Below, one piece after another: positions 46,676-59,178 of a stretch of 64,000 nt of DNA. Within the stretch, counting starts at the first letter, position 1, and each line of letters opens with the position of its first letter. The notes beneath the pieces are model-generated. The model saw nothing but the letters and a program-made list of their open reading frames with translations. It was not told where the DNA came from and made no database searches. The stretch comes from Dalbergia cochinchinensis (Eukaryota > Streptophyta > Magnoliopsida > Fabales > Fabaceae). The stretch lies in NCBI GenBank assembly GCA_031216125.1, contig CM062374.1, forward strand, positions 37,083,646 through 37,147,645, given 5' to 3'. Made by a program: the position numbers and the translations under genes.

Positions 46676-47862
46676 TGCACCAAAACTAATGCCCTTACCG
46701 TTAGCTACAATTTCTACTTAGGTTGACTCCCAAAACATTTTCAATCACAAAATCCAATTTCAATGTTATAGTTTCATAATTCTTGTTTCAACATCATAAT
46801 TATAGACTTAACAGTTCTCATAAACACAATCATTTGTGTTTCTAACACGATTCCAATTCCTAATCAAAGGCCAAAATCAGTCATATGCAAATTTCATCAT
46901 TTCAAACTAAGAACTCTTCTCTTTTATATTCTTCGTTTATTTTTCTTTCCAAATCATAGTGTAACAACGACTCCACAACTTGACATAATTCAAATACGTA
47001 TATAATATCTTATAATCAAATATAAGAACTTCGAAGCCTTCACACTTCGTTTCATTAAAAAATTTCAATTCAAATTCATAACTTCTCAACTAACTCCATG
47101 ATTATTTATGAACAAAATCCACTAAATAAATATAAAACACTTTAATAGCATATTTATAATTAAAATTTACTATGGAAAAAGTAAACTATAGATATACTAT
47201 CTAATCACAAACGGTTGTTAGGAACCGAAGATCAATTTTGGAGTGCCATCAATCCAACAGTCAATGCTCAATTGCTTTAAGACTTTGATAACAAGAAAAA
47301 TAGAATATATGTGAGTTAACAATATCATTAATTTACATCAATTAGCCCGAAATATAAAATACCAAGTTTTGAACACTTAGGGTTCCAAAAACCCAAAATC
47401 TATCACGAACCTTCACCTAGAGAGCTCAAAAGTCTCAATAGAGAAATATTGACACTTACCCATTACTCCAAGAGAAAGTTTAGAAGGAAAGGACAACCCA
47501 AGATCTGTGGTTCCAACTAGTTCCTCTCTTAGAGAGAGAAACCGCAAATGGAGCAAGGAAAGAGAGGGAGATCACAGTAGTTGTAAGAGGGAAAGGTTGA
47601 TGCACCGACGATAGCAGCTCGGCAGCGGTGAGACGGTGGGTGGCGCAGCGATGGTTCCATGGAAGAGATAGTGTGTCGAGAGAGGGAGAGAGACAACAAT
47701 GTGCGCATAGAAGAACGAAAGGAACAAGGAGGGGGAAAGAAGTGTGGGGTCTATTACTAGACGCGATTAAAATCTAAAAGGTGTGCCTATGGTGCAAACC
47801 TCTTATGGGTGCACTGGTGCTACCTATCTTTGTTTTTTCTTTTTTTTTTGTGCGGTATTATA

Positions 47863-49102
47863 GGCTTCCTGACCCACATCATACGTGGGAGTTTGGCAAA
47901 TGTCTAGATCTATCTTTAGTGGATGAGAATGAGATTATCGTCGCATTGGCTAAGACCTATAAGTTGGGTTTCGATTAGCTTCATTGAGTTTTTTCTTTAT
48001 TTGCTCTTTCCTTTATGCCGTTGTTTTGTGTTACATTCTGTGCGTCTTGTGTTTTGCTTTGTGGTCTGTCAAGGAGTTGGTGCTTGTCGTTTGTTTCTCC
48101 TTTGTCGTGTTTATTGCTTTAGAGTAAATTTGATATCCTCCTCTGCTTCTCTCTTCGAGAGCCTAGCACTTTTTAACTATATATATTCCATATAAGATGA
48201 AGCAATAAGCCACTAGCCACTGTTGAGCAATTCTTTACAAGCACTATGGTGTTGGACCAAACGTCACAACCGAGAAGTTATGATTGTGTCAAAGAGTAGA
48301 ATTAGATGGCAAGCAAGAAAGAATAAGAGGACAAGTAGGGTGCAAGGAGAGGGGAATTCAGAGAGAATAGAAAGAAAGAGGACTGAAGTTCTACCACGCA
48401 TGCCATATTTTTGCAAAGAATTGCACAACTTCGGGAGGGAATTATGCTAATATCCGTATTTGTAAAACTTGGTAATAGAAATGGAGAGGAAGAGAGTGGG
48501 AATGATTTTTAACCAGGAAAAAAGAAAAACAATAATACTAAATCGCTTGAAGATTGGATCTTAGCCACTAAAATGTGCTGATTGTAGCTTTTAAGTTATA
48601 ATTGACAGGAGTTACACAGATAAGATATATCAACAATAAATGGATGCTTGAAAATTACAATTGCATTACCACTGTTTGAGCTTATCCAAACAATGGCTTG
48701 TACTTTGTAGCCTTTGCATGTCTATTTTATTTCTTACAAGAGTTGCACCTGTAATTTCTTGCTTGCATGTTTTTCCTTTTGCAAAATATACGTCGGTATC
48801 CTAACCACAATTGAGAACCTTTCATTTATAAATGAACTTATTATTCATCTGAAAAATAAAAATTGATAATAACCATGTGCAGCCGACTTTGTAGACAGTT
48901 ATTCAGCAGTGAAAAATTACCATGATATAATGTCTGGGCAACAAAATAAAACAATGTCAATGTCAGATATTTCCACTTATCATGTCAGAACAGTTGCATT
49001 AAAGGGATATTGAAGGAAAAACATTATACATTAAACCCTGACAAGATATATATGCTATGCAGATTAATGCAACTTCTAATGGTTCCCATAATTTCTTGCA
49101 TT
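47863..49102. other. Unassigned region downstream of gene B
   Basis: From the E5 flank to the stop codon of gene B. An open frame before the solo LTR (about 45600-45703) continues in frame across the insertion site to a TAG near 47976, about 70 codons in all, but I recognise no domain. Another short frame (48223-48450) is basic and uninformative. The part nearest 49102 should contain the 3' UTR of gene B. Confidence 0.4.
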
Positions 49103-52100
49103 TCAGTAAGACGAATCCGTGCTACGTATAAATGCAGTTGAATCATCTGCTGAGACACTATGGCTCTGAGTCTCACTTATCTCTTTTTCTCCTCTTTGTT
49201 GGTAATGTTGTCTCATCATCTCAATTTTCTTCTCATCCAATGAATCACTTATAGCTGGCACCACCTCGGGAACAACAGTCCTTCCTTCAAGCATGCTTAC
49301 CACTGAAGCCATAGTAGGCCTGAGCATTGGAGAGTCATTGGTACAAAGAAGAGCCACATTGATCATGACCATTACCTCCTGTTCGTTAAATTCTTCCCCC
49401 AACCTCCTATCAACAAATTCCAATAGATTGCCTTTTTCTTTCAAAAGATGTGCCTGATAAAGTCAAATACGAATAGTTATTTGATTCCAAAGTTAATTAG
49501 CAGTTGAATGTTGAAATAAACAGTCCATTGATTTTTTCCCCCCTTTTTTCGCATTTTCCTTTTGGTACATGCAATTCATTGTATCATGAAACCATCTTTT
49601 CCAAAAGCTTGAGCTAATGGGTAAAGGTACATGAATAATTTTATATTTAACAAGTCCTCTCACATAAATGCCTCTTTTTTTGGGATTGAGCGTGATATAT
49701 ATATATATATATATATATCACAATGGGGGATGACGAGATCAAACCCTAATCATTTAGTCGTGAAGACTCTGATATCATGTCATGAAACCATCTTTTCAAT
49801 AGAGGTGCATTAATGATTTTATATATGTAACACATTGAATTTGTGGTGTGGAAACACAAAATTAATGAATTCCTTTTCTATGTCGAACAACAAGTGACAA
49901 AAATTCACAAAATAAAAAAAGGAAACAAAAATATCACAGTAAACTTGAAGGTTTTGGGGGCATTGATCATGCATACATGAGGAACTTCAATTTAAAAAAC
50001 TAAAACAGTTTTCAGAGAGGCATAGTAACTAAAAATGTATTACAAAAGATAATTGAACAAGAGTTGCTCTGTAGTTTCTATGTAACACATGAGACCATTC
50101 TAAATATTCTCAAGGCCAAGTAGATAGGCATGAATGTAGGAAGAATAATGTTATGTGTGTAATAAAATTGCACAATAAATACAGACTATACACCTTATCA
50201 TCATTAGATGTGATGAATGAGTGAAATGATTGGGACCACTTATCACATCTAATGGTGATAAGGTATATGATGTGCATTTGTTATACAATTTTGTTGTACA
50301 TGTAATATTTCTCAAGTGGGAAAGCATGATAAAGTACATTACCCAATGGATAATGCTATTTTGACACTTAAAAAGTGGATGTCTATTTAGACACTCATTT
50401 TATAACCATTGGATGTGATGGTGGTTCCCACTTATCTTTAACATTCATTACATCCAATAATTATAAAATGGGTGTTTACATAGATACCGACTTTTTGGGT
50501 GTCAAAATATCATTTTTCTTACCCAATCAAGAAGAGAGAAGAAATCTTCCATAGGCCGGCTAAGGGTATTGTTCTTCCCACTAACAATTTCCAAAGCGAC
50601 AATTCCAAAACTATAAACATCAGCTTTGTCGGTCAAACAACCGTGCATCGCATATTCCGGAGCCATATATCCACTGTAGTATAAAAAATTTATCAATTAT
50701 AGAAACTAGAACATAATTATTTTCATTTTAAATCCAAGATAAAATGATAATCCAAAATTGAAAAGGTATTTTAGTATGTGGCCTCTAATTCTAATTTTTT
50801 GTTTATATGCAATTAAATCACCTATACAAAATATGATTCAATAAAGAACAGTGCAAAATAATATGAAATATGATACTCACTAAGTGCCAGCTACTCTGGT
50901 GCTTATGTGGGTTTTGTCCTGTTCATCAAGCTTGGCCAAACCAAAATCAGATATCTTAGGGTTGAGATCTTTGTCCAGCAGCACGTTAGTGGCTTTGATA
51001 TCCCTATGAACAATCTTCAGTCTTGATTCTCCATGGAGGTAAGCTAAACCTTTAGCAATACCAACACAAATCCTTTGCCTTGTTTGCCAGGCTAGTCTCA
51101 ATTGACTTTTCCCTTCATCATTATTTGCATCTGCTGTAGAAATTTGGCAACAGTACCCTATGGTCATGAATACAATACTAGTACAGGATTGTAAATTACT
51201 ATAGAAACAGCAGTGACACTAGAAGAATAGAGATAAAAGAATTACCAAATAAAGCATGCGCAAGGCTATTGTTCTCCATGTATTCATATATTAGCAACAA
51301 TTGATCCTCTTCCATACAAAAGCCATAGAGCTTAACCAAATAAGGGTGTCGCAATGCAGAAATCATTCCAATCTCATTTATAAATTCACGATTCCCTTGC
51401 TTTGATTTATCAGAAAGTTTCTTAACTGCTACTGTTGTGCCATCGGACAGGACACCCTGCATTTTGTGGAATGGTATGAAGGTTATGAAACGCTGGGGGA
51501 ACAAAGCTTATTGACAAACATTAACCATAATTAGAATTCATCATGTTTAACCAAACCATTGGATTGTGCAAAATAAACCTTGTAAACTGGACCAAACCCT
51601 CCCTGTCCAATCTTGAAGGCTCTGTCAAAGTCATTTGTTGCTGCTTTTATTTGCCTTAATGTGAATATGCAAGTTTGAGAATCCACGCCCGTTAGTTCTG
51701 TCAGTAGAAGCAAAAAAAATGTTGGATCAAGGAAGTTATTCATCACTAATACTGTTGACAAATCAGATGTCTTTCTAGATAACAATGTCCATATTGGATC
51801 TACCATCTCAGTGCTATTACCTTCTTCAAGAATAATAAGCAAAATAATTAAGTAGGATGAAAGATCAAATGACTAGATACATAAGTAATTTAAGCAAACA
51901 ATTTTACATTCTACACAAGCAAAATACCAATTTTGTGCGTGTTATTGTTGAGTGTCATTTGAAATGTTGATAATAGAATAACTGTAGCAATTGATGCATG
52001 GTTACCTTTAGCCACTGAAAATTTCTTTCCAAAACATCCCTTCCACCAAAGTATGGCGAATACCAATATGATAATAATTGCTCCTGCTATAATAATTGCA

Positions 52101-55100
52101 ACAATAACCCATACGGGGATGCCATTACCGTTTGCTGATGATGGTGGAGGCGGTACAATATCTGCTTCAGCAAATATAAGATCTTTGATTAGATTAGATG
52201 ATGAAGATAACAACAGAAGCATAAGAAACTTTAGACAAGTACAACCCACCCTCAACAGATATAGCTGATATAAGAGGACCGTATACTGATCCATATGGGA
52301 TAGTAGTTGTCCCTTTTCCAGCCCAATATAAGCGGATCTCCAAGGCATTACTAGCCACAACAGCAGTGAAATTTTTTATGATTGCCTTTCCAACTCCCCC
52401 TGCTTCCTTGGCAATATTGAAATCCTTCAACACCAACTTTCTCTGTAACATTGAAATCTACATATTAATGCTTCAGATATAATCATTACAACTTTCAAAT
52501 TTTCAGTATGGAAATAAAGTTACAAATATTTTCGAGTGTCATTTCACATCATCATTTCATGCCTTAATTTGCTTACAAGAAAATGATTAATATTAATAAA
52601 TCCCTGAAAGGATTTAATCTGGTATCACAATGTCACCAAATAGACCAGTACTCTCTTTGTTGAAGACATTTGTTCAATATTACACATGCCATTGAAAAAG
52701 GTATGAAAATGATGCAATCATGCACCTGAATGTAAATGTCAAACACACGCCTTCCCAGGCTGCTATATGTTTTATCATCAGTGAACATTATCTCGGCAAA
52801 ATGAAGATTTACAGTGTAGTTTCCATTTCCCAAGCAAAATGCATAATAAGTCAAAGAAAGAGGAGAAATGCGTGCATCCATGTACAATTCGGCATTGTCC
52901 ATTGCAAGCTTATTTGTAGTAGACCATGTATAGTAGTCTGCGCGATCACTATCGAAGAAGTGGCCAGTATTGATGAGTGCCCAGTTTGTTCCTCGAAGGA
53001 GAAATCCTGCCGGTCCAGTCTTGCCAGAATCATCATCATATGTCTTATTTCCATTAGAAGGTACTTGCTTTCCACCACAATTTATATAAAGAGAGTTCGA
53101 AGCTGGGACAAGCACAAATAGGTGAGCAACTACTAAGGGAATCAAGCAGCATTAGAAACTCACAGTATAAAAAGATATTCATTAAAATGTTTTATTTTTA
53201 TCTTTGTGTATGTCGCTCTTTTTTTTTTCCTTCCCTTTTAGGAATGAAAGAAAGCTTAGTCTTGAGTTTGATCTAGAATGTTATTAGCCCAAATGTTAAG
53301 GTGTCAACTTTTGATGCTGGCTAAAGTTTCATAACATGTTTTTAACTGCAACAATCCTAGAACAAGTTCTTCATGAGAGGGTGGCAACATGTGAAAGGAT
53401 AATCCTCCATTTCTCCTTGTTTCTCAAACTTGGAAATATATAAATTCACTGAAAGCTAGCAGGATCAAATGTTTAAGTAATACTTAATTCTAAAGGAAAT
53501 CTATGAAAAGTCAACTTACGGTCAGGACACCCACTGTTCGGCAAACATGAAATATTCCCCCTGAGAAAATAAAAGAAGGAAGGGGCACAGAAATAGTAAG
53601 CACATGTTATAACCTGTATAAGTTATAAACATGTAAAATAGTCAATTCAATAATTAAGCACATGGAGTATAAACTTACAAGCTATTGCCATTCAAAGAGG
53701 ATGCAAACAAGTTCCTATGGAAAATGTTATATGGATAAGGCTCAGATAAACTTCTAAAATTACAAACCAAAAAGAAGAAGAAAGAAAGTGAAGAATACAT
53801 AAAATGCAAAGATTCTTACGTGCCTCCCTGTTGACAACCTAGCTGCTCTGAGCTTCTTATGCTGAAGTTGTTAAATGAGAAATCTCTGAATAAAGATCAT
53901 GGAATGTGATTTAGAATTTGAGAAGATGTAACACATCAACTCCATGGAACACTTGTTACTCAACAATATGTAAGAATTCCAATATAAAAATATGGAAGCT
54001 TTTCTGCTTTATTATCTGACAGACATCATTCAAGCATTAGTTCTTGTCTTACTTACCGATTTTCCTAAGCCCATATAGAATTTTAAATTTGTTTCCAAAG
54101 TTAAGTGTTTCATTTTTATGATAGTACACGACACTAGCAGGATATAAACTAAAGGCATCTCACAGATTTGTAGGCCTCATATAACTCTCTTTATTTTAAA
54201 TAAGTGCCGCCATTTCAATCCTCTAAAAATAAGTATAGCAAAATTGTCCTTCAATGTCAATTTTGACATCAAATTTGTATATTTTCGGGGGACCAATTGC
54301 CGATGATTTTCAGTTATAAATAGTATGGAACAAGACAATGGCTGCTTCTTTTTTTTTTTTTTTGGTATCTGAGAAGTACTAAAGCTCTAGAAAAATACTT
54401 TTCAAAGTGCTTCAGTTGCTTTAATAAAACAACCCTAGACCATACTGTGCTGAAACCAAAGCATAGTAAAGTTTTGCCGCCTTCACATTCTGAAAATCTG
54501 TTTTCTCAAACAAATATTTGTAGTAAAAGAAAGGAAGGAGAAAACAAGCGTTTTTTCACAACTCACAATGCATTGATGATATTGCAATGAATGGTTCAAG
54601 TATCTAGAAATCTTTTTTCCATAGAGTTATCTAAATGCCCTTCTTATTAGTTTTGAATAAAGCCAGAGTAGTTTTTGGTCCATTGGAAAGAGTTGAGCTG
54701 AGGATATAGAGCACAAGGATATTGGTTGAAGTTCTCAAATGTGTAAAACAAATAAAATGACTTGACTCATTTAATTCAAGAAATCATGTGTCAGCATTGG
54801 AAAGATAACTTACACAACAGTACGCTTATATACCCAATCAGGCAGTGATCCAGTTAGAAGGTTCCCAGTTAAAAATCTATTAAAATCAAAATAAAGATGT
54901 CAGTTTATACTTCATAGAGTACATAATTATTGATGAACTGGAAAATTGGAGAATACTTTGGTAAATCCTATCTCTATTAATTTATACTGTCCCCAAGGAC
55001 TCATCTATTGCATTAACTAGCTGCATTTCATCAACACCTGCTTTAGTGAAGTCACCAACATGAATTGATGACACTAATGCCAATATAGCAGATAAATTTT

Positions 55101-58100
55101 ATTCACCTCTCCTTATCTTGCCTCACCTTAGAGTTTTTCCTCTGTTTTTTCCCCTTTTTTTCCCTTTAAGGAAGATGATTATCTAACAAAATATATTGCT
55201 TTACAGTTTGAAAAACTACAAACACATTGGCATAAACACAGACAAATTCCAATCATAAATTTTTAAGTTATTTCAAATGACTGCAACATATAGTTTGCAG
55301 AAAAACCAAACGATTACTGCCTTATTTGAACAACATAATCCTACATGTCCAAGGGAAGCAGTGAAGTTAGATCTATCAGAAAGCTGTAGCTTCCAAATTA
55401 AATAGAACAGTGCAGTCCAGCTACCAAGAACATTTTTCCCAATAGTGGTGCAATCCTATAAAAACCCATACACAATGTCTTACAGCGTACTCATATTCTG
55501 TAGGCCAGCAAAGCTGCTCGGAATTTGTCCACTTAATTTGTTGTAGCTTAGATCTCTGATAAAGAAATTATATCAAGTTATTTTCAAGACAAAAATGGAA
55601 TAAAATAAACAAAAAGATGGTTCCTAATTCTAAATATGGTAAACAAAGAAAGCACAATGCAGTCCTTCAGAAAATTAATGAGTATAAATGGAGAAAATCT
55701 AAAAGTAGTTTAAAAAGTTGTATGAAAAATTCCAGATTTAATATCAAATAGAAAAACATGAAAGAAATACATCAGCACTTACAACACTAGCAAATTACTC
55801 AATCTTCCAAGATTTTCAGGCACTGCTCCAATAATATTGCAACTCCTCAATATTCTAGGAAACAGACAGATAGTACATTAATTTATGATAGCAACAAGGC
55901 ATGATTATCACTTCTTAATTTTCTACACCAAAAATAGTTTCTTTGAGAGATGGACGCACAGAGTAGTAATAATAATGATAATAATTCACAGCATTTAACT
56001 CACAGATATTCCAAATTTGTCATACTATCTAGTTGGGGAAAGGGTGAGTCGGGTCCATTCAAGTCAGTAATTCTCCTGCATATAATAATTTAAGCATGCT
56101 TACACAAATGAACAATAAATAAAGTTATCTTTAAACCTTGGCTTCAACAAATAAACGCCATACTTACAAGTCGGTGAGGTTTTTCATAAGTGAAATTCCA
56201 GAAGGAATTGGACCACTCAAGCCACTACCTTGGATTACCCTATGATTTATTTTTTAGGAAGCAAAACACCATGGGTTCAAACTAAATGGTGACAACTAAA
56301 AACAGCAATGGAAAGCAATTAAAGATAACAAAAGAAAAGGGCAAAATTTCACACATTGCCTCGACACTTGTCCATTTCTGAATAAAATTGGGTATTGCTC
56401 CAGAGAATTGATTGTCACCTAGTCGACTGCATTCCAACAGGTTAAGCAACAAAGAGAAGTAACAATTAAATAGTAAGCTAAAAAACAAATACAATATAGT
56501 GAAATAAAAGAGAAAAAGAAAGCAGGAATCTCACATGTGCTTCAATGTAGTGAGCTTAGCAAATGTTGCAGGTAACTCTCCAGTGAAGTTATTTGAGGTA
56601 AGAAGCCTAAAACCAATCAATTAATGAACACGAGATTTAACATTTCAAAGGTGGAAACCAACTAGCCAAATCAGAAAGAATTATAGTGACACAATGATTC
56701 TCTAAATGATTGAGTCAAATAAAAGGGCTTACATTATTTCAATCTGGGGGAGGTTCCCAAGCTCTGGAGGAAGATTTCCAGAGAATTGATTGAACTCCAG
56801 GACCCTATCCACTAAAATTTAAGTTCCTCCAAACATTTCCATTTTTTCAAAAAAAGAGAGAAAAATAATAAATGGGACAAAACAAAATTCTATGTTGAAA
56901 ACCCAAAACTTACAAAGTTCTGAGAGTGGTTATATCTCCTAGCTCCTTTGGAATTGGACCAGTTAAACGATTTCCATAAAGAGAACTGACCACAAGGAAC
57001 ATATCAATATACTGTGTGTGATGTATTACAAGAAATTTATATGTGAAAATAAAAAATTACAGAGAGATTCAATTCTGTATTGTAACACTGGTAAAATTAG
57101 TTGACTCAGCTAGCATTTGGCCAGTTCATCAAAATTAATCTCATGATATAGAAGCATATAACTGTATAATTGTGTAAAACTCATTGCATCAAAATTAATC
57201 TCATGATATAATTTCTTAATAGCATAAATGTTTTTCTAGTCAATGCACTGGTCAAAGTTTTCACAATAGGTAAGTCTAACAGTTTTCTGATAGATCTCAC
57301 ACTTTGAAAACTTAACAATCATATTTTTTATGGAAAAATGATCTTTTTTCGAAACCTTAACAGTTGTCTTTTCGGCAGTGATTAGAGAAACGCATAACAT
57401 AACTACATGTTTTCCACGTAAAGGGAACACACATTTTGAGACCAACAATAAGGGGGGAAGAAGGGGTTACATGTTGACAAGACGCAAGGAACTCCATTGT
57501 GCTGGGATTGTGCCGTTAAGGTAGTTGAGGGTGAGATCACTGTAATAGAGAGAGAGAACCAAGGAAGTGAGAGTGAAGATATATGATGGGATCATGTGAA
57601 TGTGCGAAGGACTGAAAGTGATGATATCCTTACATTTCTTGTAGGTAAGGCAACCTCGCAAACTCCGTTGGCAGAGTACCCGAAAGATTTTGTGACTTCA
57701 AAACTCTGTCAGTCATTCATCAACTGTCACTCACACTACCGTCATGCAATATATTCGTAAAGAGTTACCCCTATTTTTCTCTCCACCCAGGCACAGCCAC
57801 TTTGTACTGGAGGAAAATTTTCATGCATTTACCTTACACCGTTAATCATGAGACAAACATTCCCCAACTTGTCTTGTCACCTTTTTAAAAATTAAGGTTA
57901 GGTAATTCCCCTACTTGACATGACAGTTTAGGTGATTTTGGTTGGATAACGATGTGCGAAAATCATTATCCTAATTTTGGCATAATTTTAGTATAATTTT
58001 TCATATTGAATTATGTTTGGTTAGACTTTTTGAATAACTAATTATTACTTAAATGTTTTACAGTATTAAAAACATTTCTGTATTAAATATTATCTATTAT

Positions 58101-59178
58101 AAAATTTTCATTAATTATTAAAATAGTTTTTAAAAACAATTATTTCAATTAGTTATACAACTTTTATCAGTTTTTATTTATTTTATAGTTATTTCATTTT
58201 AATAAAATAAAAAGTTAATTTCTTTCAAATAATGTATAATGCCTTAAAAATTAATCTATTATACAAGTGAAGTTCTAATTTAACTTTTCAAATAATGTAT
58301 AATGCCATAAAAATTAATGCGCCAATAAAACTACTAATTAAGTTTCAGGATCAAAAAAATTAATCGGTCAAGTTATGTTAAATTAGTCGAATTTTGCATA
58401 ATAAAATCCGAATTCTCGTGATTCCATGACAGTACTTTTTTTTTTTTTTTGGAAAAGGTGATTTATCAAAGGTACTGATACACACACAGGCAAGGGGAGT
58501 TGAAGGACATAAATACATGCTAACAACATGGCAGAGAGTGGCCTCGGCAAAAGAGCAATTGCAGGTTACAGCATTTATCCATTCTTTCGCCTGAACGCCG
58601 GGTGATGTCCAGTTCCTTTCTCCACTGCACGGGTCTACGCTGAAGTCCCAATCCTTCTTCCCCAGTCTCTCACCTATCTCCTTCAAAACTTTCACTACAC
58701 ATTCACAAAAAAAGAAAAAATAAAAACTTCAACTTAGAGATGCGCCCATTTTTGTGCTGAATGTCTCCCAGAAACTTAAATTAAGAACATATTTGGTTAG
58801 CCGGTAAAAATAGTACATAAAATTTTATGTATGAATTTTATGCGTAAAATTCCATATGGAGATAGTACATGAAAAATTTATCCTATTTTTATTTTCCAAT
58901 GTAAAACATGAATGGTTGTGTAGCTAACACTAACATAGATAAATGGGGATAGCAATAATGATTGAGTCCTTGAGTACTCGCTCCGTCAGCATTTTATAAA
59001 TTACCTCTTTCAAAAGCCTGAAGTGATAGGTAGAAGCACCTGAATTACGTTATATCTAGCAAGAACTAACTATGTATGGCATGCATGTACCTTCGTCTTC
59101 TACCAGAGTAGCTCCACTAGTTAAAGAGGCGAAGCAAGAAGCAAGAAGCCAAAGGCGGACAAGTAGAGAGAAACTCAT
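49103..59178 (-). CDS. LRR-malectin receptor-like Ser/Thr kinase, gene B (LRR-VIII-2)
   Basis: Paralogue of gene A with the same 24-exon plan. Exons: 59178-59091, 58694-58517, 57705-57634, 57539-57471, 56985-56914, 56804-56733, 56606-56535, 56426-56355, 56239-56168, 56075-56004, 55854-55783, 55555-55484, 54876-54814, 53885-53820, 53714-53679, 53560-53520, 53102-52726, 52442-52250, 52161-52006, 51697-51579, 51456-51246, 51130-50881, 50673-50523, 49453-49103. Total 2997 nt, 998 residues, no internal stop. Signal peptide about 1-22; cap domain to 88; LRRs 89-370; malectin about 397-586; membrane helix about 602-626 preceded by a Pro/Ser linker; kinase with GQGGFG 669-674, Lys690, Glu706, HRD Asp792, DFG Asp810, APE 836-838. 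It is predicted catalytically competent. Compared with A, the exon 22 acceptor is ambiguous (CAG at 51131 chosen; nearby AGs stay in frame) and the C-terminal tail is shorter and different. The ligand is unknown. Confidence 0.9.
49580..49805 (-). repeat. SINE-like repeat in intron 23 of gene B
   Basis: Bounded by an imperfect direct repeat CATGAAACCATCTTTTC (about 49585 and 49782). Inside, the minus strand shows a GATATCAGAGTC stretch followed by GGGTTTGATCTCG, resembling A and B boxes. It also holds a (TA)n run at 49694-49718. The class assignment is tentative. Confidence 0.35.
50143..50312. mobile_element. MITE 1 in intron 23 of gene B
   Basis: A near-palindromic segment of about 170 bp. 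The left arm (from AATAATGTTATGTGTG through TTATCATCATTAGATGTGATGA) is the reverse complement, with mismatches, of the right arm ending ACATGTAATATTT. No coding capacity. Intron 23 of gene A is much shorter (339 bp against 1069 bp), so the insertion is specific to B. The target duplication was not resolved. Confidence 0.65.
50352..50518. mobile_element. MITE 2 in intron 23 of gene B, beside the exon 23 donor
   Basis: About 165 bp with inverted arms: ATTTTGACACTTAAAAAGTGG on the left mirrors GACTTTTTGGGTGTCAAAAT on the right, and the arms continue to ATTGGATGTGATG / CATTACATCCAAT. The central GGATGTGATG motif resembles that of MITE 1, so they may belong to one family. The right end lies only a few bases inside the intron from the exon 23 splice donor (50522). 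Confidence 0.7.

Larger units (their letters stand above)
45704..47862 (-). mobile_element. Solo LTR E5, related to E2
   Basis: 2159 bp starting TGTCATGACC and ending GGTATTATA on the plus strand, the same termini as the E2 LTR (TGTCACGACC ... GGTATTACA) with single transitions. The 5-bp target duplication GGCTT is perfect at 45699-45703 and 47863-47867. No coding region is present, so it is a solo LTR left by LTR-LTR recombination. It holds a 75-bp tandem repeat (46462-46675). Confidence 0.8.
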
